From [Clostridium] celerecrescens 18A (GTDB lineage Bacteria; Bacillota; Clostridia; Lachnospirales; Lachnospiraceae): DNA of 64,000 nucleotides. Every line of letters starts with the position of its first letter. Within the stretch, counting starts at the first letter, position 1. Position numbers and translations under genes: made by a program. Location of the stretch: the NCBI RefSeq assembly GCF_002797975.1, contig NZ_PGET01000001.1, positions 372,001-436,000 of the forward strand, in the 5' to 3' direction. Positions 8,202 to 16,511 of this stretch are shown here, piece by piece. Below the pieces are notes generated by a model that was not told the DNA's origin, made no database searches, and saw only the letters and a program-made list of their open reading frames with translations.

Positions 8202-9031
8202 TGGAACAGAACATGTTGGAAATAAAAAAAAGACTGGAACAGATGATGGCAGAGTACGCCAAAGAGGATATCTGCCTGGCTTTTTCCGGAGGAGTGGATT
8301 CCAGTTTGTTGTTAAAAGTAGCAGCAGATGCCGCAGGAAAGACGGGAAAAACCGTTTATGCGGTGACTTTTGACAGCCGTCTTCACCCTTCCTGTGATCT
8401 GGAAATCGCAGCCAGGGTTGCAAAGGAACTGGGAGGAATCCATAAGGTGGTCTCCGTAAATGAGCTGGAACAGGAGGAGATACGTTTTAATCCTGTAAAC
8501 CGATGCTATTTGTGTAAAAATAAGCTGTTCCAGTCTTTAAAGGATTATGCGGGTGAAATGAACATCCCTTATATCATGGATGGAACCAATGAAGATGACC
8601 TGCATGTTTACCGTCCGGGAATCAAAGCCTTAAGAGAACTGGGAATCATCAGCCCCCTGGCAGAGCTTCACATCACCAAGGCCCAGGTAAAAGAGCTGGC
8701 CTCATGGTATGGGATCTCTGTGGCATCCAGGCCTTCTGCCCCATGTATGGCGACCCGTCTTCCCTATGGTACGGAAATTGATTATGATATCCTGAATCTT
8801 ATTGGAAAAGGAGAGGAATTTGTAAGTTCTCTAGTGAAAGGAAATGTGCGTCTGAGGCTTCATAAAGACATTGTCCGCATCGAGGTGGACAAGGAAGCGA
8901 TGGGAAATCTGATGGAGAAGAGCAGAGAGATCATCACTTATTTAAAAGAATTGGGCTTTATCTATATCACCATGGATCTGGAAGGATTCCGGTCCGGAAG
9001 CATGGATGTGGGGATCAAACCTATCGAATAA
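8201..9031 (+). CDS. larE: ATP-dependent sulfur transferase LarE
   Basis: LarE activates the biscarboxylate intermediate with ATP and adds sulfur to give the thiocarboxylates that bind nickel. This is a PP-loop protein: FSGGVDSS (about residues 28-35) is the ATP pyrophosphatase loop. Three cysteines stand out: Cys102 and Cys105 in RCYLCKNK, and Cys182 in SAPCMATRLPYG. In the L. plantarum enzyme one Cys at the last position is sacrificed as the sulfur donor. Homologues with three conserved Cys, such as that of Thermotoga maritima, carry a [4Fe-4S] cluster that relays sulfur. The pattern here suggests the cluster type. I chose ATG 8201, which overlaps the larC stop and is preceded by GGGAGGCGG. 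Confidence 0.93.
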   Translation: MEQNMLEIKKRLEQMMAEYAKEDICLAFSGGVDSSLLLKVAADAAGKTGKTVYAVTFDSRLHPSCDLEIAARVAKELGGIHKVVSVNELEQEEIRFNPVNRCYLCKNKLFQSLKDYAGEMNIPYIMDGTNEDDLHVYRPGIKALRELGIISPLAELHITKAQVKELASWYGISVASRPSAPCMATRLPYGTEIDYDILNLIGKGEEFVSSLVKGNVRLRLHKDIVRIEVDKEAMGNLMEKSREIITYLKELGFIYITMDLEGFRSGSMDVGIKPIE

Positions 9032-9054
9032 AAGTTCATACTGATACGTAAAAT

Positions 9055-9085
9055 GTGCGTTTTCCTGACAGAAAACGCACTTTTT
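9055..9085 (+). terminator. Intrinsic terminator of the nickel/lar operon
   Basis: A perfect 10-bp stem, GTGCGTTTTC (9055-9064) with GAAAACGCAC (9071-9080), has a six-base loop and is followed by TTTTT. It lies 24 bases after the larE stop. Confidence 0.92.
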
Positions 9086-9292
9086 CTGCATATTTCGATG
9101 TCCGTATTAACAAATCACCAATAGAGGTCGGACGGGATAACGGCAGTATCGTCAGGATTCGACAGCACGACAAATGTGGATTTATTAACAATAACCTAAA
9201 ATGTGAATAATAACTTTTAAATAATATAATTATTGAATATAGATTTAACATTTATCACAGAAAACTTACGTTAAAATGTACAATAAATCCTA
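9086..9292. other. Intergenic stretch, no gene recognised
   Basis: Between the larE terminator and the pepD promoter. A 41-codon open stretch (9085-9207, stop 9208-9210) lacks a start codon, a ribosome site and any recognisable similarity. It could be a decayed gene fragment or chance. The right half is AT-rich. I see no further signal here. Confidence 0.4.
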
Positions 9293-9321
9293 TTGTATTT
9301 TGGATTTGTTTGTGCTAATAT
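9293..9321 (+). promoter_or_regulatory. Probable sigma-A promoter of the dipeptidase gene
   Basis: TTGTAT (9293-9298) and TAATAT (9316-9321) with a 17-base spacer, about 80 bases upstream of the GTG start. AT-rich flanks fit a promoter. Confidence 0.6.
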
Positions 9322-9404
9322 AAAAACACACATTTGGTTTTTTTGTCCGTAATCCAGAAATTAAACATGAAGGACAAATAATTTAGTAAAGGAGAAAATA
9401 TACC

Positions 9405-10868
9405 GTGGGTAACAGTGCAATGGAAAACATGGAACCGGTGGAAGTGTTTCACTATTTTGAGGAAATTAACAGTATTCCGAGAGGTTCAGGAAATGAAAAA
9501 AGAATCAGCGATTATCTAGTTTCTTTTGCAAAGGAACACAATCTGGAGGTCATACAGGATAAAGCGCTGAATGTCATCATCAGGAAGCCTGGTACCAAAG
9601 GCTATGAAGATAGCCCAGGTGTCGTAATTCAGGGACATATGGATATGGTCTGTGAGAAAAGGCCTGATGTAATGCATGATTTCTTGACAGATCCCATCCA
9701 AATGAAAATCGTTGGAGATATGCTTTACGCAAACGGAACAACTCTAGGGGGAGACGACGGCATTGCGGTCGCCATGGGGTTAGCGGTTTTGGCATCGGAT
9801 ACATTGGAACACCCTCCTGTCGAATTGTTGGTTACCACCTCTGAAGAGACCGGAATGGATGGCGCCCATGCGCTGGATCCAAAAAACATATTAGGCAAAA
9901 CCCTTATTAATATCGATTCAGAGGAAGAGGGAATCCTGACGGTAAGCTGTGCAGGCGGATGCTCCTCCAAGATCAATATTCCTATCACATGGGAAGATGC
10001 GGACAGCAGCAGGGCTGCTTATATCATTGATATTTCAGGCTTAAAGGGCGGCCACTCTGGAGTGGAAATACATACGGGCAGGGCAAATGCCAATAAATTA
10101 ATGGCCCGGTTTTTGAAAAGTGTAAGCTTAGAGACAGATTTAAATTTATGTTCCATTAAAGGAGGTTCCAAGCACAACGCCATCGCCCGTGATGCACGAG
10201 CTGTTGTGTGTGTAAATTTAGAAGCTGTCCCAATGCTGAAAGAGAAGATCTCCAGTTTGGAACAAATATTCAGGGATGAATTCAAAGTTGCAGATCCGGA
10301 TATAAAAGTCGAACTAAATCCTGTAGAAAATATGCCGAAGCGAATCATGTCGAAAGATACAAGGGATAACATCATTAATTTTATGTACCTGATTCCAAAC
10401 GGAGTCCAGAGCGTTAGCATGGATATTGAGGGCCTTGTAGAGAGCTCCCTTAATCTGGGAGTAGTTGAGACCGGGGAAGAAAGCATTGAAATCATCAGTT
10501 CGATCAGAAGCTCTGTGGGAACGATAAAGGATAATATTTTCCATACCGTAGCTGCCATTGCCGAACTTACAAACGGAAAGGTGACTGCTGAATCGGATTA
10601 CCCGGAATGGAAATATAATCCTGATTCAAAGGTTAGAGTGCTGTTTATAGAATTATACGAGAAATTATTTGGCGAAAAACCGCTGATAAGCGCAATTCAT
10701 GCCGGATTAGAATGCGCAATTTTTGATAAAAAGTTTGAAGGAAAGATGGATATGATATCTGTTGGACCGACAATCGTTGGGGTACATACAGCAGAAGAGC
10801 ATTTAAGCATCCCATCCACCCAGAGGACATGGAAATACTTGACAGAAGTGTTGAAAGCCCTCAAATAG
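9405..10868 (+). CDS. pepD: Aminoacyl-histidine dipeptidase (PepD-like, M20 family)
   Basis: Cytosolic metallopeptidase that cleaves Xaa-His and other dipeptides (carnosinase type), 487 residues, the normal family length. Metal and catalytic motifs are visible: VIQGHMDMV (about residue 77), LGGDDGIAVA (about residue 116), TSEETGMDGA (about residue 146) and the late HAGLECAIF. The internal GGHSGVEIHTGRANANK belongs to the dimerisation (lid) domain. The start is GTG 9405, ten bases after AAAGGAG; an ATG at 9420 is a possible alternative. It sits upstream of a peptide transporter, so uptake and hydrolysis of small peptides are probably linked. Confidence 0.9.
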   Translation: MGNSAMENMEPVEVFHYFEEINSIPRGSGNEKRISDYLVSFAKEHNLEVIQDKALNVIIRKPGTKGYEDSPGVVIQGHMDMVCEKRPDVMHDFLTDPIQMKIVGDMLYANGTTLGGDDGIAVAMGLAVLASDTLEHPPVELLVTTSEETGMDGAHALDPKNILGKTLINIDSEEEGILTVSCAGGCSSKINIPITWEDADSSRAAYIIDISGLKGGHSGVEIHTGRANANKLMARFLKSVSLETDLNLCSIKGGSKHNAIARDARAVVCVNLEAVPMLKEKISSLEQIFRDEFKVADPDIKVELNPVENMPKRIMSKDTRDNIINFMYLIPNGVQSVSMDIEGLVESSLNLGVVETGEESIEIISSIRSSVGTIKDNIFHTVAAIAELTNGKVTAESDYPEWKYNPDSKVRVLFIELYEKLFGEKPLISAIHAGLECAIFDKKFEGKMDMISVGPTIVGVHTAEEHLSIPSTQRTWKYLTEVLKALK

Positions 10869-10902
10869 CAGCAGGAATACCGCTGATAATTTATATTTTA
10901 AT

Positions 10903-10930
10903 TTGTGTCAATGATTGATCAAACTATAAT
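10903..10930 (+). promoter_or_regulatory. Probable promoter of the OPT transporter operon
   Basis: TTGTGT (10903-10908) and a perfect TATAAT (10925-10930) with a 16-base spacer, 21 bases upstream of the transporter ATG. The very short leader leaves room for the GGGAG ribosome site only. Confidence 0.6.
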
Positions 10931-10951
10931 GAATATAAGGGAGTACTATGT

Positions 10952-12874
10952 ATGAATCAGAAATTATCTAAAGGCGCATATGGCGGTATAGCCGGCAAAG
11001 ACTACGTACCATATGTCCCTAAAAACTCCGGATCGGGTGGAAATGCTGCGGTATTAATCATTGGTATTGCTTTGTCTGCGTTGTTTGCGGCATCAACTGC
11101 TTACTCAGGCATGAAAGCAGGTCTTACAGTTGCAGCCGGTATACCGGGCTCCATTTTAGGTTCTGTATTTATTGCCATGTTTGCAAGGGAAAAAGGAATT
11201 CTTGGAAAGACACTCCTTCAGGGAATGGCCAGCGGCGGTGAATCCATTGCCAGCGGTATGATATTTGTTTTTCCGGCAATTCTTTTGATCGGTTCCCAGG
11301 TAACATTTCTGGAAGGCCTTGTGATCGGAGTCGGCGGTGCCTTGTTTGGTATCGGTGCAGCTTCTCTGGTCTACAATTATCTGATCGTGGAAGAACATGG
11401 AAAATTAATGTATCCTGAGTCAATGGCTATTTCGGAAACCTTAGTTGCTTCGGAAGGAGCCAAAGATTCTCTGAAGTTTATGGGAATCGGATTTGGAATA
11501 GGCGGTTTAATAACCACGGTAACAAGCTCATTCTTAAATATCACCAACAACGTGATCAGCTTCGTGAATGAACCCTTCTACAAATGGAAATTTCAGCTGG
11601 AAGTGAACCCCTTGCTGCTGGGAATTGGATTCATCGTGGGGATGGAAGTATCCTTGACCATGTTTGCCGGTTCTATATTATCTAACTTTGCGATTACGCC
11701 TCTCATTGGTTATTTTGCTTCTTTAGGCAGTGGCGGCCCGGCCGTATGGAATAATCCTGCTGTCAGCGTAAACGGTATGGGAGTCGGAGATATCGCAGGC
11801 AGCTACGTAAAATATATCGGTGCAGGCATGATGCTTTCCGGCGGTCTGATCGGCGCGATAAAACTGATCCCTACGGTTATCGCTTCCATAAAGGAAACCA
11901 TGAATGCCAGAGGAAAAGGCTCCGGCGGCGCTGGATCTTCTGTTGAAACTGTTATATTACTCTCAGGCATCATCGTAGGCTTTATCGGCGGTTTCCTCAT
12001 ATCCGGCGGTAACATTGCCATGGCTGTACTGGGTGCTGTTTTATCCATGGTGCTGTCTTTGATGTTTGTTATTGTTTCCGGCCGTTTAACCGGCACCATC
12101 GGAACTTCAAACCTTCCTGTATCCGGTATGACAATTGCTTCCATCGTTATCGTCACATTACTGTTTGTGGGATTAGGCTGGAAGAGCGTAGATGATAACA
12201 AGGCTCTGCTGTTATTCGGTTCCTTTATTGTTACTGCAATCGCTGCAGCAGGCGGTTACTGCCAATCACAAAAAGTTTCTTTTATCATTGGCGGAAGCAA
12301 GAATGAAATGCAGAAATATTTTGCAATATCTTCGATTGTAGGTGTTGTGGTAGTTACCTGCGTCATATTATTGCTTTCCAGTCAGCTTTCAATGACTGGG
12401 GACAATGTTCCATTTGCATTGCCTCAGGCGAATTTAATGGCAACATTGACAGCTGGAATCATGTCGGGTCAGTTGCCCTGGGTTATGATCATCTGCGGCA
12501 TTATGATGGGAATCGTTTTATTCTTGCTGGGACTCCCTGTAATGACAGTTGCAATCGGGTTTTATTTGCCGATATCCACTACCTCCATTATTTTAATAGG
12601 AGCCCTGGTTCGTTTCTTAGTTGAGAAATATTCCAAAAATGAAAGAGAAAAGGAAACGAAAGTTTCTAACGGTGTAAGCCTGTCGTCAGGACTTGTTGCC
12701 GGCGGATCAATCATTGGACTTATCGGAATCGTTTTACAGGTAACTGGCATCATCAGCGGTGCAGGCCCAAGCGGATTTGCAAATTCAAATGGAATGGCAT
12801 TTATCTTATTGATCATTCTTGTAGTAGCGACCGCAATACCGCTTTTTAAGAGTGAAGTGAAGAATGCTAAATGA
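10952..12874 (+). CDS. OPT family oligopeptide transporter
   Basis: Polytopic membrane protein of 640 residues with about 14-16 hydrophobic segments, of the oligopeptide transporter (OPT) superfamily, which imports small peptides or metal chelates with protons. Family features include the N-terminal LSALFAASTAYSGMKAGLTVAAGIPGSILG region, the YPESMAISETLVASEGAK segment near residue 152 and the late GLPVMTVAIGFYLPISTTSII block. Length and motifs are normal for the prokaryotic branch. The preceding dipeptidase suggests peptides as substrate. The stop lies inside the start region of the PqqD-like gene (11-base overlap), so the two are translationally coupled. Confidence 0.92.
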   Translation: MNQKLSKGAYGGIAGKDYVPYVPKNSGSGGNAAVLIIGIALSALFAASTAYSGMKAGLTVAAGIPGSILGSVFIAMFAREKGILGKTLLQGMASGGESIASGMIFVFPAILLIGSQVTFLEGLVIGVGGALFGIGAASLVYNYLIVEEHGKLMYPESMAISETLVASEGAKDSLKFMGIGFGIGGLITTVTSSFLNITNNVISFVNEPFYKWKFQLEVNPLLLGIGFIVGMEVSLTMFAGSILSNFAITPLIGYFASLGSGGPAVWNNPAVSVNGMGVGDIAGSYVKYIGAGMMLSGGLIGAIKLIPTVIASIKETMNARGKGSGGAGSSVETVILLSGIIVGFIGGFLISGGNIAMAVLGAVLSMVLSLMFVIVSGRLTGTIGTSNLPVSGMTIASIVIVTLLFVGLGWKSVDDNKALLLFGSFIVTAIAAAGGYCQSQKVSFIIGGSKNEMQKYFAISSIVGVVVVTCVILLLSSQLSMTGDNVPFALPQANLMATLTAGIMSGQLPWVMIICGIMMGIVLFLLGLPVMTVAIGFYLPISTTSIILIGALVRFLVEKYSKNEREKETKVSNGVSLSSGLVAGGSIIGLIGIVLQVTGIISGAGPSGFANSNGMAFILLIILVVATAIPLFKSEVKNAK

Positions 12875-13229
12875 CAAGGATGAGGTTTTAAATTTAATAT
12901 TTAAGATTTCCGATAAACTGGAATACGAGGTTGATAAAAACGGCATTGTGACCATGCTTATGAAACAGGATCACAAGATTCAACGGGTTTTTAGAAAACT
13001 CGGTTTCAAAATTCCGGAATATAAAAGAATTACAATGGATGAGTATGGAAGCTGCGTCTTTCTTCAGATTGACGGCAGTAAGACCATTAGGGAAATTGGA
13101 AAAAGCCTTGAGGAAACGTATGGTGACAAGGTAGAGCCGCTGTATGAAAGACTGCTGTTATTCGTCAGTCACTTAGAACAGCAATTTCACTATATTGAAA
13201 ATACCGGCAGGGTGAAAGAAAGAGTTTAA
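12864..13229 (+). CDS. PqqD-like small protein coupled to the OPT transporter
   Basis: The 121-residue soluble protein has a C-terminal PqqD-type winged fold: the FLQIDGSKTIREIGKSLEETYG stretch (about residues 68-90), then a helical end (LYERLLLFVSHLEQQFHYIEN), matches the usual DG..T..EI...L...YG pattern. PqqD-family proteins bind peptides (RiPP recognition elements) and hand them to radical SAM or other enzymes. No such enzyme is nearby, so here it may bind a peptide or the transporter's cytosolic face. That role is inference. The start overlaps the transporter stop. Confidence 0.7.
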   Translation: MLNDKDEVLNLIFKISDKLEYEVDKNGIVTMLMKQDHKIQRVFRKLGFKIPEYKRITMDEYGSCVFLQIDGSKTIREIGKSLEETYGDKVEPLYERLLLFVSHLEQQFHYIENTGRVKERV

Positions 13230-13239
13230 AAAGCAGACT

Positions 13240-13280
13240 GATCGGTGTCGGGAGTTAAGTCCTGGCACCGATCTTTTTTT
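13240..13280 (+). terminator. Intrinsic terminator after the PqqD-like gene
   Basis: A 14-bp stem including two G-T pairs, arms 13240-13253 and 13260-13273, with a GTTAAG loop and seven T (13274-13280). Confidence 0.93.
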
Positions 13281-13289
13281 GTGCAGCTC

Positions 13290-13318
13290 TTGACCGCTGC
13301 TGGCATGAACGATATAAT
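13290..13318 (+). promoter_or_regulatory. Sigma-A promoter of the GH3 lipoprotein gene
   Basis: TTGACC (13290-13295) and TATAAT (13313-13318) with a 17-base spacer, directly after the previous terminator and 41 bases before the start codon. Confidence 0.8.
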
Positions 13319-13359
13319 TATCAATAAATTCTTTTACCGACCGGTCAGAAAGGACTTTG

Positions 13360-14616
13360 ATGAAACCAAATAAATATATGTTTTTCTTTGTGCTCTTACT
13401 CCTGCCGCTTCTTTTATCAGGCTGCGGGAGACGTTACGCGGATGATAGCAGTCTATCCGGCAGTCTGAGCACTGAGGAATCAAACACGGCTGCAAACGGA
13501 ACAGATGATCACACTTTAAATCCTACAGAATCCACAATCCATATCTCAACCACAGAGTCTTCGGCGATAGAAGATACGGCTGGACAGACAGATTCTTCCT
13601 CTGGCAGTGATCCCTATGAGGTAAGAGCAGGTGAGCTGCTCTTAAGCATGTCCCTTGAGGAAAAGGTGGGGCAGATGTTTTTTGTCCGCCTGCGCAAAGC
13701 CAGTGCCGTTCAGGATATTGAGAAGTATCATCTGGGCGGTTATATCCTGTTTGGAGACGATTTTAAGGATGAGACGCAAACCGGCATTCAGGATTTTATT
13801 AAGAACTGTCAGAATGCATCTTCCATCCCCTTGCTCATGGGAGTGGATGAGGAAGGAGGGACCGTGTGCCGTGTCAGCAAATACGCGGCATTCCGTTCGG
13901 AACCGTTTAAGTCTCCTCAGGATTTGTATAAACAGGGCGGGTTAGAAGCCATTCAGGCGGATACCAGGGAAAAGGCCGCCTTTCTTCTTGGACTTGGGAT
14001 AAATGTTAATCTGGCTCCTGTCTGTGATGTTTCTGTAAATCCGGATGATTTTATTTACCGCAGGTCCTTTGGCCGGGAAGCCAGGGAGACGTCTGATTAT
14101 GTCAGGACAGTTGTCCGGGAAATGGAAAAGGCGGGGATCGGAAGCACTCTGAAACATTTTCCCGGCTATGGAAACAATGCAGACACCCATACGGGATCCG
14201 CGGTAGATACCAGAGAGTATCAACAATTTGTCCAGAATGACTTCCTGCCATTTGAGGCCGGGATTAAAGCCGGGGCTGACAGTGTTCTGGTTTCCCATAA
14301 TATCGTAACCTCCATGGATGAGAAACATCCTGCCTCCCTCTCCCGTACGGTTCATGATAAATTAAGGGAATCCTTAAACTTCAAGGGTGTGATTATGACG
14401 GATGACCTCAGTATGGATGCCATTAAGAACAGTACATCAGAGGCGGCTGTTCTGGCCATTGCTGCCGGGAATGATGTACTGGTTGCGACTGACTTTGACG
14501 TAGAGATTCCGGCCGTTTTAGATGCTATAAATAAGGGAACACTGAAAGAAGAACAGATTGACACTTCCGTAATCAGGGTACTGGTCTGGAAGCTTAAATT
14601 GGGCATATTGCAGTGA
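13360..14616 (+). CDS. Glycoside hydrolase family 3 lipoprotein (NagZ-like)
   Basis: Predicted surface lipoprotein, 418 residues: a signal peptide ending in LLLSGC, a Ser/Thr-rich linker of about 60 residues, then a complete GH3 N-terminal domain. NagZ-type motifs are present: MGVDEEGGTV, KHFPGYGNNADTHTG with the Asp/His general acid-base loop, and MTDDLSMDAI with the probable nucleophile Asp. Bacterial enzymes of this type hydrolyse beta-N-acetylglucosaminides, commonly from peptidoglycan fragments or chitin oligomers. I chose ATG 13360 (GAAAGGA upstream) over the TTG three bases earlier. The gene has its own promoter and terminator. Confidence 0.9.
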   Translation: MKPNKYMFFFVLLLLPLLLSGCGRRYADDSSLSGSLSTEESNTAANGTDDHTLNPTESTIHISTTESSAIEDTAGQTDSSSGSDPYEVRAGELLLSMSLEEKVGQMFFVRLRKASAVQDIEKYHLGGYILFGDDFKDETQTGIQDFIKNCQNASSIPLLMGVDEEGGTVCRVSKYAAFRSEPFKSPQDLYKQGGLEAIQADTREKAAFLLGLGINVNLAPVCDVSVNPDDFIYRRSFGREARETSDYVRTVVREMEKAGIGSTLKHFPGYGNNADTHTGSAVDTREYQQFVQNDFLPFEAGIKAGADSVLVSHNIVTSMDEKHPASLSRTVHDKLRESLNFKGVIMTDDLSMDAIKNSTSEAAVLAIAAGNDVLVATDFDVEIPAVLDAINKGTLKEEQIDTSVIRVLVWKLKLGILQ

Positions 14617-14653
14617 TCCATTCTGCCATTATATTTTTACAGCTTAGCGAAAC

Positions 14654-14751
14654 AAAAAAAGTACGGTTCCATGTCTGAACTGCCCACCGATTGTTAGATT
14701 TTGGGGTCTAACTTTTAGGGGGCATCTCAGTTCGGGAAACGCACTTTTTTT
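14654..14751. terminator. Bidirectional terminator with IS-end-like core
   Basis: Lies between the convergent GH3 and S8 genes. Outer arms start with AAAAAAAGTACGGTTCC (14654-14670) and end with GGGAAACGCACTTTTTTT (14734-14751), so it has T-tracts on both strands. Inside, GAACTG (14677-14682) pairs with CAGTTC (14728-14733), and GTTAGA (14693-14698) with TCTAAC (14707-14712). The two inner halves resemble IS3-family terminal inverted repeats, but no transposase is present. Confidence 0.75.
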
Positions 14752-14769
14752 ATAATCAAAATGTTAAGG

Positions 14770-16449
14770 TTACGCACCATTAACTACTTTTAAAAAATTA
14801 TTGATTTCCACCTGGCCATAACCCCATATGTTATTCGGATATGTATAGGCGCTGTCACGGGTTGCATACAAAATCAGCTGCCGGTTAACAATACCGCCAG
14901 TCATCTGGATATAATTCTCTTTGACAATCCCCCATTCAAAAAGCATTGCCATGATTCCTGCCGTATGGGCCGCTGCGGCTCCCGTTCCTGTGGCAGAGCC
15001 GTATTTATCTCCCGGAACCGCACATGGGATAAGATAGCCCGGGGCTGCAATGTCAGGCTTAATCACTCCAATTCTTGTGTAGCCTCTGCTGGATTCTTCC
15101 AGGATACTGTTATCCAGCTGATTATAGGCAGTAACGGTCAGCGGGCTTGCTGCGTTTCCCGGAGAAGTAATAGTTATGTTTGGATCCGCGTTTATGAAGT
15201 ATGTTTCGTCAGTTATCAGATTTCCTGATGGGAGCCATGCATGAAAGGAGAATGAATCAATATTATTATTTTCTAAATGAAATTGCCAGGTTCCAGGAAA
15301 TGTGTTTGTGAAACGCAGCAGGATAAGCTGGTCCCCGGTATTCTGCTCGTAAATAATATTGTTTATCCAGACGTTTGTCAGGCTTATATTGAAATTATAA
15401 TTGATGCAGCCATTGATTGATGGAGGAATTAATCTTGTAACCTCCCGGGTAGGGGAGGTTATGCTGATGGACAGCTGAGCGGGGGAAGTGCCCCAAATTT
15501 CTATGAAGAACATGCTGTCATCGTTTCCTGCATTTATACTAAAATCACTATAATAAACATCGGGTGAAGTGGCATAATAATAGTGTCTTTTTTTGTTACC
15601 TTCATTACCTGCAGAGATCGAAACCCCTATTCCAGGAAGCTGTGCCAGATAATCCAGATAGCTGCTTAAAGGGCCGTTTCCGTCATGTCCTCCCATACTT
15701 GTACCAAGGGCAATGCATATAACTATTGGCTTATTTAATTTTTGGGAGACAGTAACCAGGTAACGTGCGGCAAGCATAATATCGGATTCCTGAAAACACA
15801 GAAGTTCATCCGGTACAAAAAAGAGATCCTTTAAATTCTTTTTGGCATTTTTCAATTTTACGACTACCAGGTCAGCTTCCGGGGCAACTCCGCGGAAACT
15901 TTGGTCATTGATTGGGGTACCGGCCGCAATACTGGAAATTGCCGTACCATGGCCATTGGTATCAACCGAGGGAACAATCGATAAAGGATTATTCGACTGT
16001 AACGCTTCGTTTATCTGCTCTCTGCCGTATTCGGAACCAAATGTAAAGCTATCCGGCTGTTCGCCGGATTGGTCGGTCTGATCCCAGATTGACTGAATGC
16101 GGGTGGTTCCGTCAGTGTTTTTAAAAGCCTGATGCCGGTAGTCAATACCGGTATCTATAATTCCTATTAATACATCTTTTCCAAACAGACTTAAATCAGG
16201 ATTGTTCTGAACCGCTGTAATCCCGGATATGTCTAAACTTACTAATGAATTTAGTGTGTAAAGTGACGGAAAACTGTTGTAAGAATACAGCCCTAAGTTA
16301 CAGGGGTTCATAGATTCTGCCGGGACATGTTCCAAAGAAAGTCTTTCATTGAGGTAGGTAATACCACTGTCTTTTTGATGTAGTGGAATAAGGACGTTAT
16401 TTACGAACAGATCGTAATAATTATTGTCAAGTATTCGTTCCAAAATCAA
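14770..16449 (-). CDS. S8 (subtilisin-like) family protein, CspC-like, catalytic Ser replaced by Gly
   Basis: 559-residue protein of the clostridial S8 group that includes the Csp germination proteases. There is no signal peptide. The catalytic Asp99 (IIDTGID) and His167 (NGHGT) are present, and so is the oxyanion Asn region (ISAGNEGN). The serine motif, usually GTS.AA, reads GTGAAAAHTAG, with Gly490 where Ser is required. I checked this in the DNA (GGA ACG GGA GCC). It is therefore probably a pseudoprotease. C. difficile CspC, a bile-salt germinant sensor of almost the same length, has lost its Ser in the same way. A Lachnospiraceae-specific S8 role outside spores is an alternative. Start is TTG 16449 after AGGGAGGGGG. 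Confidence 0.85.
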   Translation of the reverse strand: MILERILDNNYYDLFVNNVLIPLHQKDSGITYLNERLSLEHVPAESMNPCNLGLYSYNSFPSLYTLNSLVSLDISGITAVQNNPDLSLFGKDVLIGIIDTGIDYRHQAFKNTDGTTRIQSIWDQTDQSGEQPDSFTFGSEYGREQINEALQSNNPLSIVPSVDTNGHGTAISSIAAGTPINDQSFRGVAPEADLVVVKLKNAKKNLKDLFFVPDELLCFQESDIMLAARYLVTVSQKLNKPIVICIALGTSMGGHDGNGPLSSYLDYLAQLPGIGVSISAGNEGNKKRHYYYATSPDVYYSDFSINAGNDDSMFFIEIWGTSPAQLSISITSPTREVTRLIPPSINGCINYNFNISLTNVWINNIIYEQNTGDQLILLRFTNTFPGTWQFHLENNNIDSFSFHAWLPSGNLITDETYFINADPNITITSPGNAASPLTVTAYNQLDNSILEESSRGYTRIGVIKPDIAAPGYLIPCAVPGDKYGSATGTGAAAAHTAGIMAMLFEWGIVKENYIQMTGGIVNRQLILYATRDSAYTYPNNIWGYGQVEINNFLKVVNGA

Positions 16450-16511
16450 GCCCCCTCCCTATGCATTCTGGTGCTATATATATTTATGCAAAGAGAATCT
16501 GATTATGAACA

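Noticed and set aside
9085..9210. 41-codon open stretch after the larE terminator that reads like protein
   Set aside because: No start codon or ribosome site, begins inside the terminator T-tract and matches nothing I know. Could be a gene remnant, not supportable.
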